Notes under the pieces: model-generated | Database searches by the model: none | Seen by the model: the letters and a program-made list of their open reading frames with translations, nothing else | What the model was told of the DNA's origin: nothing | Origin: Mucilaginibacter limnophilus | GTDB lineage: Bacteria > Bacteroidota > Bacteroidia > Sphingobacteriales > Sphingobacteriaceae | Direction of reading: 5' to 3' | NCBI RefSeq assembly: GCF_004005815.1 | Contig: NZ_SACK01000010.1 | Span: forward strand, 42,797-106,796 | DNA length: 64,000 nt | Part shown: positions 50,698 through 60,235 of the stretch, piece after piece | Layout: every line of letters begins with the position of its first letter | Position numbering within the stretch: position 1 is the stretch's first letter | Made by a program: the position numbers and the translations under genes

Positions 50698-51501
50698 TCA
50701 CACATCATAAAATACCTCGTTTTCCCCTTCCAAGTGCGAAAGGTTTGGCAACTCATTAAAAATCCCGAATACCGACGCGCCACTGCCGCTCATACTGGCG
50801 TATAACGCACCTGCATCATACAGCGCAGCTTTTACGCCACGGATATCAGGATGATTTTTAAATACAGATTCTTCAAAGTCGTTTTTGATGTGATGTTTCC
50901 ACTCGGTAAGAGGAAGCGTTACCAGTTCCTGTAACGATTGATTAACGGGCTTAGGCCTTACGCCGCGATAGGCTTCTCCGGTTGACACATGTGCGGGCGG
51001 CATTACCAAAACAATCTTGTATACCGACAGGTCGAGCGTCACGGGTTTAAACTCGTCGCCCTTGCCATGTGCAAAGACGGGCTTGTTTTGAATAAAGAAA
51101 GCACAGTCGGCGCCCAGCTGTCTTGCATAATTCTCCATTTGCTCAACCGAAAGCTTTAGCCCAAATAAATCACTCACTAATTTGATAAAAAACGCTGCGT
51201 CGGCCGAGCCGCCACCCAGGCCTGCTCCTATCGGGATATGTTTATGCAGATGTATTGCGACAGGTGGAATATCATAATCGTGCCGCAAAAGCTCGTACCC
51301 CTTCACACACAGATTATCTTCCATTCGGCCGGGTATTGGTATCCCAGATGAAGAAAAACTCAATTGAGGGGCTGTAATAACCTCAAGCGCGTCTTTAATC
51401 TTTACAGGATAAAAAACGGTTTCAAGATTATGGTAGCCATCGGCCCGGCGTTCGGTAATGTTCAGGCCAATGTTTATTTTTGCGTTTGGAAAATTCAACA
51501 T
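50698..51501 (-). CDS. ispE: 4-diphosphocytidyl-2-C-methyl-D-erythritol kinase
   Basis: 267 residues, GHMP kinase fold. Motif 1 PNAKINIGLNITERRADGYH, the ATP loop PIGAGLGGGSADAAF, and motif 3 SMSGSGASVFGIF near the C-terminus. Phosphorylates CDP-ME in the non-mevalonate isoprenoid pathway. Divergent from thyA; the spacer carries unusual direct repeats. Monocistronic. Confidence 0.94.
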   Translation of the reverse strand: MLNFPNAKINIGLNITERRADGYHNLETVFYPVKIKDALEVITAPQLSFSSSGIPIPGRMEDNLCVKGYELLRHDYDIPPVAIHLHKHIPIGAGLGGGSADAAFFIKLVSDLFGLKLSVEQMENYARQLGADCAFFIQNKPVFAHGKGDEFKPVTLDLSVYKIVLVMPPAHVSTGEAYRGVRPKPVNQSLQELVTLPLTEWKHHIKNDFEESVFKNHPDIRGVKAALYDAGALYASMSGSGASVFGIFNELPNLSHLEGENEVFYDV

Positions 51502-51588
51502 AAAGTGTCAACATACGGTTGTATTTATACACATCCGTAGGAAACCAAAAATAGAATATTTTTCTTTGTGAATGACGGCAAGATGGAT

Positions 51589-51736
51589 GGCGGTTGGCGC
51601 AAGGCGCAATCCTGTTGCAAGGCGGGAGGCGGTTGGCGCGGAATATATTACCGTTTGTAGCTGTCGGGAATCGGTGTAATAAGAATAATTAGCATCGGCA
51701 ATCGGTGCAATCATAAAAAATAAATCGGTGTAATCA
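51589..51736. repeat. Direct repeats in the ispE/thyA divergent spacer
   Basis: GGCGGTTGGCGC occurs at 51589-51600 and again at 51628-51639, in a G/C-rich block. Then AATCGGTGTAAT-type units occur at 51669, 51700 and 51723 (the second as AATCGGTGCAAT), the last ending 11 nt before the thyA ATG. These units resemble the AATCAGCGTAATCA repeats at 19775 and 25044. Confidence 0.65.
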
Positions 51737-51747
51737 CCCACTCAACA

Positions 51748-52569
51748 ATGAAACAGTATTTAGATTTAATGCGGCATGTAATGGAGAACGGCGCCCAAAA
51801 ACACGACCGCACCGGAACAGGAACGCTTAGTGTGTTTGGCTACCAGATGCGTTTTAACCTGCAGGAAGGCTTCCCGATGGTGACCACCAAGAAACTGCAC
51901 CTGAAATCGATAATACACGAGCTGATTTGGTTTTTGAGCGGTGATACCAACATTAAATATTTAAAAGATAACGGCGTGCGCATATGGGACGAGTGGGCGG
52001 ATGCCGATGGAAACCTTGGTCCGGTTTACGGCTACCAATGGCGTAGCTGGCCTACGCCCGATGGCGGCCATGTTGATCAGATAAAACAGATCATTGATCA
52101 GATTAAGAATAACCCTGATTCCCGCCGCATCATGGTTTCGGCATGGAACGTGGCTGACGTAAACAAAATGGCGCTTCCACCCTGCCACAGCCTGTTCCAG
52201 TTTTATGTGGAGCCCCCTAACGCGCAAAAAGGAGAAACAAAAGGTAAGCTGTCGTGCCAGCTATATCAGCGCAGCGCCGATATATTTTTGGGTGTGCCGT
52301 TCAATATAGCGTCGTATGCGCTGCTTACTATGATGGTGGCACAGGTATGTGATTTAGATTACGGAGATTTTATTCACACTTTTGGCGACGCACATATTTA
52401 CAACAACCACCTCGAGCAAGCCAACCTGCAACTAAGTCGTGAGCCAAAGCCGCTGCCAACCATGCGCATTAATCCGGAGGTAAAGGATATCTTCAGTTTT
52501 AAGTATGAAGATTTCACTTTGGAGAATTACGAGGCATGGCCGCATATAAAAGGCATTGTGGCGGTCTGA
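51748..52569 (+). CDS. thyA: Thymidylate synthase
   Basis: 273 residues, classical folate-dependent type. Nucleophile C146 in PPCHSLFQFY, the dUMP-binding QLYQRSADIFLGVPFN and the C-terminal KGIVAV tail. Makes dTMP from dUMP and methylene-tetrahydrofolate. Its partner folA follows on the same strand after about 200 nt, and folK lies elsewhere in the window. Slightly longer than E. coli ThyA through an insert near residues 155-165 (VEPPNAQKGETKGK). An inverted-repeat arm begins at its stop codon. Confidence 0.97.
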   Translation: MKQYLDLMRHVMENGAQKHDRTGTGTLSVFGYQMRFNLQEGFPMVTTKKLHLKSIIHELIWFLSGDTNIKYLKDNGVRIWDEWADADGNLGPVYGYQWRSWPTPDGGHVDQIKQIIDQIKNNPDSRRIMVSAWNVADVNKMALPPCHSLFQFYVEPPNAQKGETKGKLSCQLYQRSADIFLGVPFNIASYALLTMMVAQVCDLDYGDFIHTFGDAHIYNNHLEQANLQLSREPKPLPTMRINPEVKDIFSFKYEDFTLENYEAWPHIKGIVAV

Positions 52570-52770
52570 ACCGGAATTTGAAGAATTTTTGAATTAGCAA
52601 AATTTTATGAACAAGAAAGAAATGCCTGAAAACAAAAAAAAACCCTTCTTCCAAAGAAGGCCCTTAAATTATTAAAACGAATAATCGTTGAAGATGAGAC
52701 GTTATTAAAACGGCTTGCTAATTCCTAATCCATTCTGTAAATTCTTAAATCCTATAAATTCAGGTTCAGA
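52565..52770. repeat. Composite inverted repeat between thyA and folA
   Basis: Outer arms TCTGAACCGGAATTT (52565-52579, containing the thyA stop) and 52756-52770 match with one mismatch; inner arms GAATTAGCAA (52591-52600) and TTGCTAATTC (52715-52724) are perfect. In the centre, CCTTCTT and AAGAAGG (52644-52660) form a hairpin with an A-run on its left, i.e. a terminator-like signal on the minus strand. Confidence 0.65.
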
Positions 52771-52773
52771 CAA

Positions 52774-53256
52774 ATGACCACCTCCATTATTGTAGCTATT
52801 TCCCAAAACTACGCCATAGGCAAAAACAACCAACTGCTGTGGCACATGCCACACGATCTTAAGCATTTTAAGGAAACCACCAGCGGCCATACCGTGATAA
52901 TGGGCCGTAAAACATTTGATTCGGTAGGTAAGCCGTTACCGCGCCGCAGGAATATCGTTATTACACGTCAGCATATAGAAATAGCAGGTTGCGAAGTGGT
53001 AAGCTCGATTGATGATGCTATTGAACTTTGCAAAGACGAAGAAGAAGTGTTTATTGTTGGCGGTGCCGAAATATACCGTCAGAGCATGGGCATTACCAAC
53101 CGTATCTACCTTACCATTATTCATCACATTTTTGAGGCTGATACTTTTTTCCCTGAAATAGACTATTCACAGTGGAAAGAAATCAAGCGTGAAGACTATC
53201 CGGCCGACGAAAAAAACGCTTATTCATACTCCTTTATCACACTCGAGCGAGCTTAA
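52774..53256 (+). CDS. folA: Dihydrofolate reductase
   Basis: 160 residues. Reduces dihydrofolate with NADPH, resetting the cofactor used by thyA. SIIVAISQNYAIGKNNQLLW at the N-terminus, then HMPHDLKHFKETT with the substrate-binding Asp, IMGRKTFDSVGKPLP and FIVGGAEIYRQ, the NADPH motif. It is separated from thyA by the palindromic repeat, so it may be on a read-through or its own transcript. Confidence 0.96.
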   Translation: MTTSIIVAISQNYAIGKNNQLLWHMPHDLKHFKETTSGHTVIMGRKTFDSVGKPLPRRRNIVITRQHIEIAGCEVVSSIDDAIELCKDEEEVFIVGGAEIYRQSMGITNRIYLTIIHHIFEADTFFPEIDYSQWKEIKREDYPADEKNAYSYSFITLERA

Positions 53257-53310
53257 CAACGAGGCATTTATTTTGTTTTAATTTAAAATTCCTTGCTTAG
53301 GAAAATTTAT

Positions 53311-53318
53311 TAGATTTG
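53311..53318 (+). promoter_or_regulatory. Candidate -7 box for secDF (TAGATTTG)
   Basis: Exact TAnnTTTG match, 56 nt before the secDF ATG. Confidence 0.45.
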
Positions 53319-53374
53319 CCGTCTTATTTAAAAAAGCTACTTACTAATTATACATACATAAGTTATACTTCACG

Positions 53375-56317
53375 ATGCAAGGCAAAGGGATAATTAAATT
53401 TTTTGCAATAGTGCTGGTCTTGATCGGCCTGTATTATTTTTCGTTCACATGGGTTGTACAAAAGGTTCAAAACGACGCCAGGGAATACGCTAAAGGTAAT
53501 CCTGACAGAGAAAAAGCATATCTCGACTCAATTGCTGATCAACCCGTTTATCCTGTTTTAGGGCACACCTACCGGTTCTGCACAAGCAAAGAGCTGGCCC
53601 TGGGCCTTGATTTGAAAGGTGGTATGAACGTAACCATGCAGGTATCTTTGCGCGAACTGGTACGCTCGTTATCAAACAACAACCCCGACCCTTCTTTTAA
53701 CCAGGCGCTCACAAGGGCTGAAGAAGCACAAAAAACCAGTCAGAAAGATTACATTACCCTTTTTGTTGAAGAGTACGAGAAACTGAACCCATCAGGCAAA
53801 CTGGCGGCTATCTTCTCAACACAAGACAACCAGGCAAACCTGAAATTTAACGCCACCAACAGCCAGGTAAAAACCTACCTGCAAGATCAGGCTAACGCAG
53901 CCGTTAAACAGGCCTATACCGTATTAAATACACGTATCGACCAGTTTGGTGTTGCACAGCCTAACATTCAGCTACAACAAGGTACAAACCGTATCCTAAT
54001 CGAGCTTCCGGGTGTGAAAGATGCTGAGCGTGTACGCCACCTGCTGCAAGGTTCGGCAAAGCTTGAGTTTTACAAAACCTTTGACAACACCGAAGTTTAC
54101 CCCGTACTTGTTAACGTTGATAAAATATTAGCAGCAAAACAAAAATCTACTGCCGATACAGCTAAAATAACTGCTACCGCCGCTGCTGCAAAAGACACTG
54201 CCAAAAAAGGCGACAACTCGTTGCTTGGCAAACTTGAAAAGAACGCTAAAGACAGTGCAGGTAAAAACAGCCAGTTGAAAAACAATGCTAACCCACTATT
54301 TAGCATATTAACGCCAAGTGTTTATCAAGGCCAGCAAGGCATGCAGCTTGCCCCAGGCCCTGTTGTTGGTATGGCTGAAGCGAAAGATACTGCTAAAGTA
54401 AACTCATACCTGCAAAGCGCGGAAGCTAAAGGCAACATGCCGCAAAACCTTAAATTCTTGTGGGATGTAAAACCGCATGACATTAACGGCAAAAAAGCCT
54501 TCTCGCTATATGCTATTAAATTATCAGGCGCCGAAAACGGTCCGGTGTTAACCGGTGACGTTGTTACCGATGCCCGTAACGACGTTGACGAAAGAGGCCG
54601 CCCTGAAGTGCGCATGGTGATGAACTCTACCGGTGCACAACAATGGAAAAACATAACCGCTGAAGCAGCGCCATCAAAAAGCGCCATCGCTATTGTGCTT
54701 GACGATAATGTGTACTCTGCCCCTACCGTTCAAAACGAGATTTCTGGCGGTATATCATCTATATCAGGCAGCTTTACCAGCGACGATACAAAAGACCTTG
54801 CAAACGTGTTAAAGGCCGGCCGCTTGCCTGCCCCCGCACGTATTGTTAACGAAGCTGTTGTAGGCCCCTCATTAGGTCAGGAAGCTATCAGCGCAGGTTT
54901 ACTTTCATGCATACTTGGTTTTGTGGTAGTACTTATTTTCATGGTGGTTTATTACAACCGTGCAGGTACTGTAGCGGTAGTTGCCGTGTTAATTAACGTA
55001 TTCTTCCTGATGGGCGCACTTATCAGCATCGGCGCTATCTTAACCCTTCCGGGTATAGCAGGTATCGTGCTAACACTGGGTATAGCGGTTGATGCCAACG
55101 TACTGGTGTATGAACGTGTGCGTGAGGAAATGGCGCTCGGCAAGTCGATCAAACAGTCTATCAGCGATGGCTTCAAACATGCCTTATCATCAATATTAGA
55201 TGCTAACGTAAGTACTTTCCTTACCGCTACCATCCTGTTAGTGTTCGGTTCGGGCCCTATCAAAGGTTTTGCTACTACATTAATGATCGGTATCATCACC
55301 TCATTGTTCTGCTCGCTGTTAATCTCAAGATTAATATTCGAGTGGATGCTTGAAAAAGGCTGGGATATCAAATTCTCATACCCATGGAGCTCTCATACCT
55401 TCAAGAACGCAAACTTTGCTTTCGTTAAAAACAGGTTTAAGTTCTACGCTTTCTCTGGCTTGTTCATCCTTGCAGGTTTAATATCAATCTTCACACAGGG
55501 CTTTAACTATGGTGTGGATTTCCAGGGCGGACGTAACTACACAGTGCAGTTCCCTGATAAAAAGGTTGACGCTGAGCAGGCACGTGAAGCGGTAGTAAAA
55601 TATTTAGGTATTGGCAAAGCAGAAGTTAAAACCTTTGGTGCCGACAAGCTTGCTATTACTACCAACTACCTGATTGATGACCGTGACGAAACTGCTGACG
55701 TTAAAGTTGAGGAAACCCTTAAAAAAGGACTTAACGAACTTGGCACTAAGTATAACATTGTACAAAGGTTAAAGGTAGACCCAACCATATCAAACGACCT
55801 GAAAACATCAGCAAGTTTAACTGTAATATTCGCCATCCTGGTGATATCAGCTTATATCCTGATCAGGTTCCGTAAATGGCAGTACAGCTTGGGTGCATTG
55901 GTTGCTACCGCGCACGACGCCTTGCTGGTACTTTCGTTCTTCTCATTGTTTAAAGACGTACTTCCGTTCTCTCTGGATATCGACCAGGCATTTATTGCCG
56001 CAGTGTTAACTGTTATCGGTTACTCAATTAACGATACTGTGGTTGTGTTCGACCGTATCCGTGAGTATCTAACCCACAGCACTAAAGAAGAAGATACCAA
56101 AACAGTTATTAACAAGGCGATTAACAGCACGCTAAGCCGTACTATTATTACTTCGTTAACTGTACTATTTGTATTGATAGTATTGTTTATCTTTGGCGGA
56201 GATGTTATCCGGGGCTTCTCATTCGCCCTGTTAATCGGTATCACTTTTGGTACATACTCGTCCATCTGCGTGGCAACACCGGTGATCATCGACTTTGGGA
56301 AAAAAGGTCTGAAATAA
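53375..56317 (+). CDS. secDF: Protein translocase subunit SecDF (fused)
   Basis: 980 residues, SecD and SecF in one chain as is usual in Bacteroidota. First helix ILVLIGLYYF-like at residues 8-25, a large periplasmic P1 domain (about 60-500), the SecD five-helix bundle (about 505-680, with GIAVDANVLVYERVREEM), then the SecF half (from about 690) with its own P4 domain and helices including VIGYSINDTVVVFDRIREYL. Proton-driven motor assisting export through SecYEG. There is a K/A-rich insert (about residues 250-300) absent in E. coli. Strong terminator follows. Confidence 0.96.
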   Translation: MQGKGIIKFFAIVLVLIGLYYFSFTWVVQKVQNDAREYAKGNPDREKAYLDSIADQPVYPVLGHTYRFCTSKELALGLDLKGGMNVTMQVSLRELVRSLSNNNPDPSFNQALTRAEEAQKTSQKDYITLFVEEYEKLNPSGKLAAIFSTQDNQANLKFNATNSQVKTYLQDQANAAVKQAYTVLNTRIDQFGVAQPNIQLQQGTNRILIELPGVKDAERVRHLLQGSAKLEFYKTFDNTEVYPVLVNVDKILAAKQKSTADTAKITATAAAAKDTAKKGDNSLLGKLEKNAKDSAGKNSQLKNNANPLFSILTPSVYQGQQGMQLAPGPVVGMAEAKDTAKVNSYLQSAEAKGNMPQNLKFLWDVKPHDINGKKAFSLYAIKLSGAENGPVLTGDVVTDARNDVDERGRPEVRMVMNSTGAQQWKNITAEAAPSKSAIAIVLDDNVYSAPTVQNEISGGISSISGSFTSDDTKDLANVLKAGRLPAPARIVNEAVVGPSLGQEAISAGLLSCILGFVVVLIFMVVYYNRAGTVAVVAVLINVFFLMGALISIGAILTLPGIAGIVLTLGIAVDANVLVYERVREEMALGKSIKQSISDGFKHALSSILDANVSTFLTATILLVFGSGPIKGFATTLMIGIITSLFCSLLISRLIFEWMLEKGWDIKFSYPWSSHTFKNANFAFVKNRFKFYAFSGLFILAGLISIFTQGFNYGVDFQGGRNYTVQFPDKKVDAEQAREAVVKYLGIGKAEVKTFGADKLAITTNYLIDDRDETADVKVEETLKKGLNELGTKYNIVQRLKVDPTISNDLKTSASLTVIFAILVISAYILIRFRKWQYSLGALVATAHDALLVLSFFSLFKDVLPFSLDIDQAFIAAVLTVIGYSINDTVVVFDRIREYLTHSTKEEDTKTVINKAINSTLSRTIITSLTVLFVLIVLFIFGGDVIRGFSFALLIGITFGTYSSICVATPVIIDFGKKGLK

Positions 56318-56335
56318 AAATTTATAGATTTTTAA

Positions 56336-56366
56336 AAAGCCCCAAAGAACATTTGGGGCTTTTTTG
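56336..56366 (+). terminator. Intrinsic terminator of secDF
   Basis: AAAGCCCCAAA (56336-56346) pairs with 56352-56362, followed by TTTT. Confidence 0.85.
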
Positions 56367-56406
56367 TTTTAATACTTAAACAGTAACAACTAAACTCACC
56401 ATATAA

Positions 56407-57723
56407 ATGGATTTCGCATATAACACAAAGTTTCCTTTAGTAGTAATTATCGGCGGTGGCTTCGGCGGTATAGAGGCAGCTAAAAAGTTTAAAAACAAGC
56501 CGGTTAATGTTCTTATGCTCGACAAGAATAACTACCACGGCTTTTGGCCCCTGCTTTATCAGGTAGCCATGGGTAGTTTAGAGTGCGAATCCATCGCTTT
56601 TTCGCTTCGTAAAAAATTCGATAACCAAAAGAACTTCCGTTTTCGTGTGGCCGAGGTTAAAGGCGTTAACCCTGTAGGAAAATACGTGGAAACCAGCATT
56701 GGCGACATTGCTTACGACTACCTTGTTATTGCTACAGGTTCAACAACCAATTTCTTTGGTAATAAAGATATTGAGCGTTATGCCATGCCGATGAAAACCA
56801 TACCTGAAGCATTAAATATCCGTTACCTGATATTGCAGAATCTTGAGGCAGCCGTACTAAAAGCATCTAAAGAAGAACGTGAGCCCTACCTGAATTTTGT
56901 ACTTGTGGGTGCCGGCCCTACCGGTGTTGAGCTTGCAGGTTCACTGGCCGAGATACGCAACCACATCCTCACTAAAGACTACCCTGAGCTTAAAAAAGAA
57001 GAAATGAAGGTTTACCTTGTTGACTTCCTTCCCAAAGTACTTGGGCCAATGTCTGAGGAAGCGTCAAAGGCTGCTGAGAAGTTCCTTCGCGGTATGGGCG
57101 TTGAGTTGCTGCTTGGTACCAAGGTAGAAAGTTACGACGGTGAGACCATTGTGTTTGAGGGCGGCAAAAGCATCCGCACTATGAATGTAATATGGTCGGC
57201 AGGTGTAATGGGGCAGATACCTGCAGGCATCGATAAAGAAAAGATTGTGCGTGGCAACCGTATCAAAACAAACGTGTATTGCCAGGTTGACGGCTTTACT
57301 GATATCTTCGCTATTGGCGACGTTGCAGCCAGCATTACCGAGAAAACCCCTAACGGACACCCGGGCGTGGCGCAGGTGGCCATGCAACAGGGCGTTAATG
57401 TTGCCGAAAACATACTGAACATTATCGAAAACAAGCCGCTGGAAGCCTTTAGCTACTTTGATAAAGGATCAATGGCTACCATAGGCCGCAACAAAGCGGT
57501 GGCTGATATTGGCAAGATTAAGTTCCAGGGCTTCTTCGCCTGGCTTACCTGGATGTTTATCCACTTAATTTCGCTTATGGGGGGCCGTAACCGATGGATA
57601 GTATTTATTAACTGGGTCGCCAGTTATGTAAGTTATAATGGCGGTAACAGGCTTATAATACGCAAATTTGTAAAGGAAACAGCAGACGCACAGAAAAACG
57701 CTGTGACGAAGGCGGATCAGTAG
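56407..57723 (+). CDS. ndh: Type II NADH dehydrogenase (NDH-2)
   Basis: 438 residues. Two Rossmann sites: FAD site VVIIGGGFGGIEAAKKF at residues 11-27 and NADH site FVLVGAGPTGVELAGSLAEI near residue 165, plus the FAIGDVAASI segment that closes the flavin. The C-terminal 60 residues are amphipathic with aromatic clusters (FFAWLTWMFIHLISLMG), the membrane anchor of NDH-2. It oxidises NADH and reduces quinone without pumping protons. Monocistronic with its own terminator. Confidence 0.9.
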   Translation: MDFAYNTKFPLVVIIGGGFGGIEAAKKFKNKPVNVLMLDKNNYHGFWPLLYQVAMGSLECESIAFSLRKKFDNQKNFRFRVAEVKGVNPVGKYVETSIGDIAYDYLVIATGSTTNFFGNKDIERYAMPMKTIPEALNIRYLILQNLEAAVLKASKEEREPYLNFVLVGAGPTGVELAGSLAEIRNHILTKDYPELKKEEMKVYLVDFLPKVLGPMSEEASKAAEKFLRGMGVELLLGTKVESYDGETIVFEGGKSIRTMNVIWSAGVMGQIPAGIDKEKIVRGNRIKTNVYCQVDGFTDIFAIGDVAASITEKTPNGHPGVAQVAMQQGVNVAENILNIIENKPLEAFSYFDKGSMATIGRNKAVADIGKIKFQGFFAWLTWMFIHLISLMGGRNRWIVFINWVASYVSYNGGNRLIIRKFVKETADAQKNAVTKADQ

Positions 57724-57773
57724 GGAATAGAATCAAGAACCAAGAGTTAGGATTCAATTTCATAATATATTTT

Positions 57774-57810
57774 AAGGGTAGACAACTTTTTAAAGTTGTC
57801 TACCCTTTTG
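57774..57810. terminator. Strong bidirectional intrinsic terminator
   Basis: AAGGGTAGACAACTTT (57774-57789) pairs perfectly with 57792-57807. T-rich on both outer sides; serves NDH-2 and possibly the converging GNAT gene. Confidence 0.85.
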
Positions 57811-57822
57811 TTTGTTTAAGCA

Positions 57823-57915
57823 TGTCATTTCAACGAGGTACGAGGAGAAATCTTCTGCGAGATCTAAGTTCCGAAATTTCCGTACTGAGAGAATTTTCCC
57901 ACGGTCGAAATGACA
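57823..57915. repeat. Intergenic palindromic repeat, TGTCAT family, copy 4
   Basis: Left half TGTCATTTCAACGAGGTACG then AGGAGAAATCTTCTGC; right half on the minus strand TGTCATTTCGACCGTGGG, more diverged. Preceded by the terminator and by a half repeat at 57727-57760 (GAATCAAGAACCAAGAGTTA). Between convergent NDH-2 and GNAT genes. Confidence 0.7.
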
Positions 57916-57922
57916 ACTATTG

Positions 57923-58354
57923 CTATTCTTTCACCATTTTAAAATGCTGTATCCCCGCTTCTTCAAACTGAGGACCGGTTGGCACAAAGCCCAGCTTGGC
58001 ATACACACCCATGGCTTGTACCTGTGCATGTAAGTATATATAGCCGGCATCAGCAGGCAAATCATTTAATACCGCTTTAATAAGCGCCTTGCCTACGCCT
58101 AAGCCCCTGTATTGCTTTAGTACGGCAAAGCGCTCCAACTTATATCCTTTATCAGTTTTACGCCAGCGTGAGACCCCTGCAGGCTCGCCGTTTACGATGG
58201 CTAAAAAATGTGTCGACTCATCCTCATATTCCCACTCTAGTTCTGGCGGGCAATTTTGTTCAACTACAAACACCTCGCGGCGTATAGCAAATACCGTTTC
58301 AAGGGTTTGTGGGTCATTTACTTTGTTTACTGCTATTTCGCTTTGCCCTTGCAT
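57923..58354 (-). CDS. GNAT family N-acetyltransferase (ElaA-like)
   Basis: 143 residues. GNAT core with the acetyl-CoA loop in LKQYRGLGVGKALIKAVL (QxxGxG/A), preceded by FAIRREVFVVEQNCPPEL, a pattern shared with ElaA proteins, and a terminal YAKLGFVPTG strand. Probably acetylates a small amine or peptide; the substrate is not readable. Its start lies 41 nt inside the preceding iron-permease-family gene, so the two are translationally linked. Convergent with NDH-2. Confidence 0.85.
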   Translation of the reverse strand: MQGQSEIAVNKVNDPQTLETVFAIRREVFVVEQNCPPELEWEYEDESTHFLAIVNGEPAGVSRWRKTDKGYKLERFAVLKQYRGLGVGKALIKAVLNDLPADAGYIYLHAQVQAMGVYAKLGFVPTGPQFEEAGIQHFKMVKE

Positions 58355-58832
58355 CGGTATAATGTTTTTTAGACTTTAAGTTACTTAATTTGATTTCGTG
58401 GTTCTCAGTTGCAGCGTCAATGGAGTGCGTGCAAAGAATATCGTCTTCCTCTTCTGCCAGGTCCGACAGCTTTTCATAAAACTTATGCAACTCATTCAGT
58501 TCGTCTTCGCTAAGGTCTTCCAAATCAACCATGCGGTTGCTGGCGCCCTGGTGCGAAGCTATGAGTTCGTTCAGCTTTAAGTGTATCGCTTTCGAGTCTT
58601 TATTTTGTGTTTTCTGAATCAAAAACACCATCAGAAATGTAACAATGGTAGTACTTGTATTGATCACTAATTGCCAGGTATCTGAATAACCGAATACCGG
58701 ACCGCTTATGGCCCATACTATAATAACACCCACAGCTATAATAAATGCTGCTGAACTGCCTGTAACATTTGTAGCCCAGTTAGCAAAGCGTTCAAAAAAA
58801 TTAAGTTTCTTTTTATTCTTATTAGCGGCCAT
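58314..58832 (-). CDS. Low-affinity iron permease family protein
   Basis: 172 residues. Two transmembrane helices (SSAAFIIAVGVIIVWAISGP and WQLVINTSTTIVTFLMVFLI) joined by VFGYSDTW, followed by QKTQNKDSKAIHLKLNELIA, the mark of the Fet4-like/DUF-type low-affinity iron permease family in bacteria. The C-terminal part is an acidic coiled coil (LEDLSEDELNELHKFYEKL) with a basic tail. Despite the family name, iron transport by the bacterial members is unproven. First gene of a unit with the overlapping GNAT gene. Confidence 0.85.
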   Translation of the reverse strand: MAANKNKKKLNFFERFANWATNVTGSSAAFIIAVGVIIVWAISGPVFGYSDTWQLVINTSTTIVTFLMVFLIQKTQNKDSKAIHLKLNELIASHQGASNRMVDLEDLSEDELNELHKFYEKLSDLAEEEDDILCTHSIDAATENHEIKLSNLKSKKHYTDARAKRNSSKQSK

Positions 58833-58866
58833 AACAAAAAAAGGATTAAGTAAATAAGAATAAACG

Positions 58867-58900
58867 AAAAAAGAGCGCCAATGTTTAAACCGGCGCTCTT
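58867..58900 (-). terminator. Intrinsic terminator of fbaA (minus strand)
   Basis: AAGAGCGCC (58871-58879) pairs with GGCGCTCTT (58892-58900). On the minus strand the stem is followed by a T-run, ending the fbaA transcript before the iron-permease-family gene. Confidence 0.8.
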
Positions 58901-58919
58901 CAGATCATGTTACATCTTA

Positions 58920-59999
<1,080 letters not shown>

Positions 60000-60207
60000 T
60001 AATAAAATACGTTTGGTTTGGGCTCCTAAGGTAGCAATATTTTGACGTAATTACCTTAAATATATCATGTTTTTTAAAACAATTGTGTAAAATATACACT
60101 ATGTAATTTTTGTACCTATTAAAGATTGTTACATTACCGGGTAAAGCAAACCGTCAAAACTATTGTTACTGTAAAAGATTACAGAAAAATTTGTTTCTTT
60201 GCACTCT

Positions 60208-60215
60208 TATTTTTG
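60208..60215 (+). promoter_or_regulatory. Candidate -7 box for accD (TATTTTTG)
   Basis: Exact TAnnTTTG match, 20 nt before the accD ATG. A second, weaker box TTTCTTTG lies at 60194-60201. Confidence 0.45.
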
Positions 60216-60235
60216 CAACAGATTTTTGAAACGAT

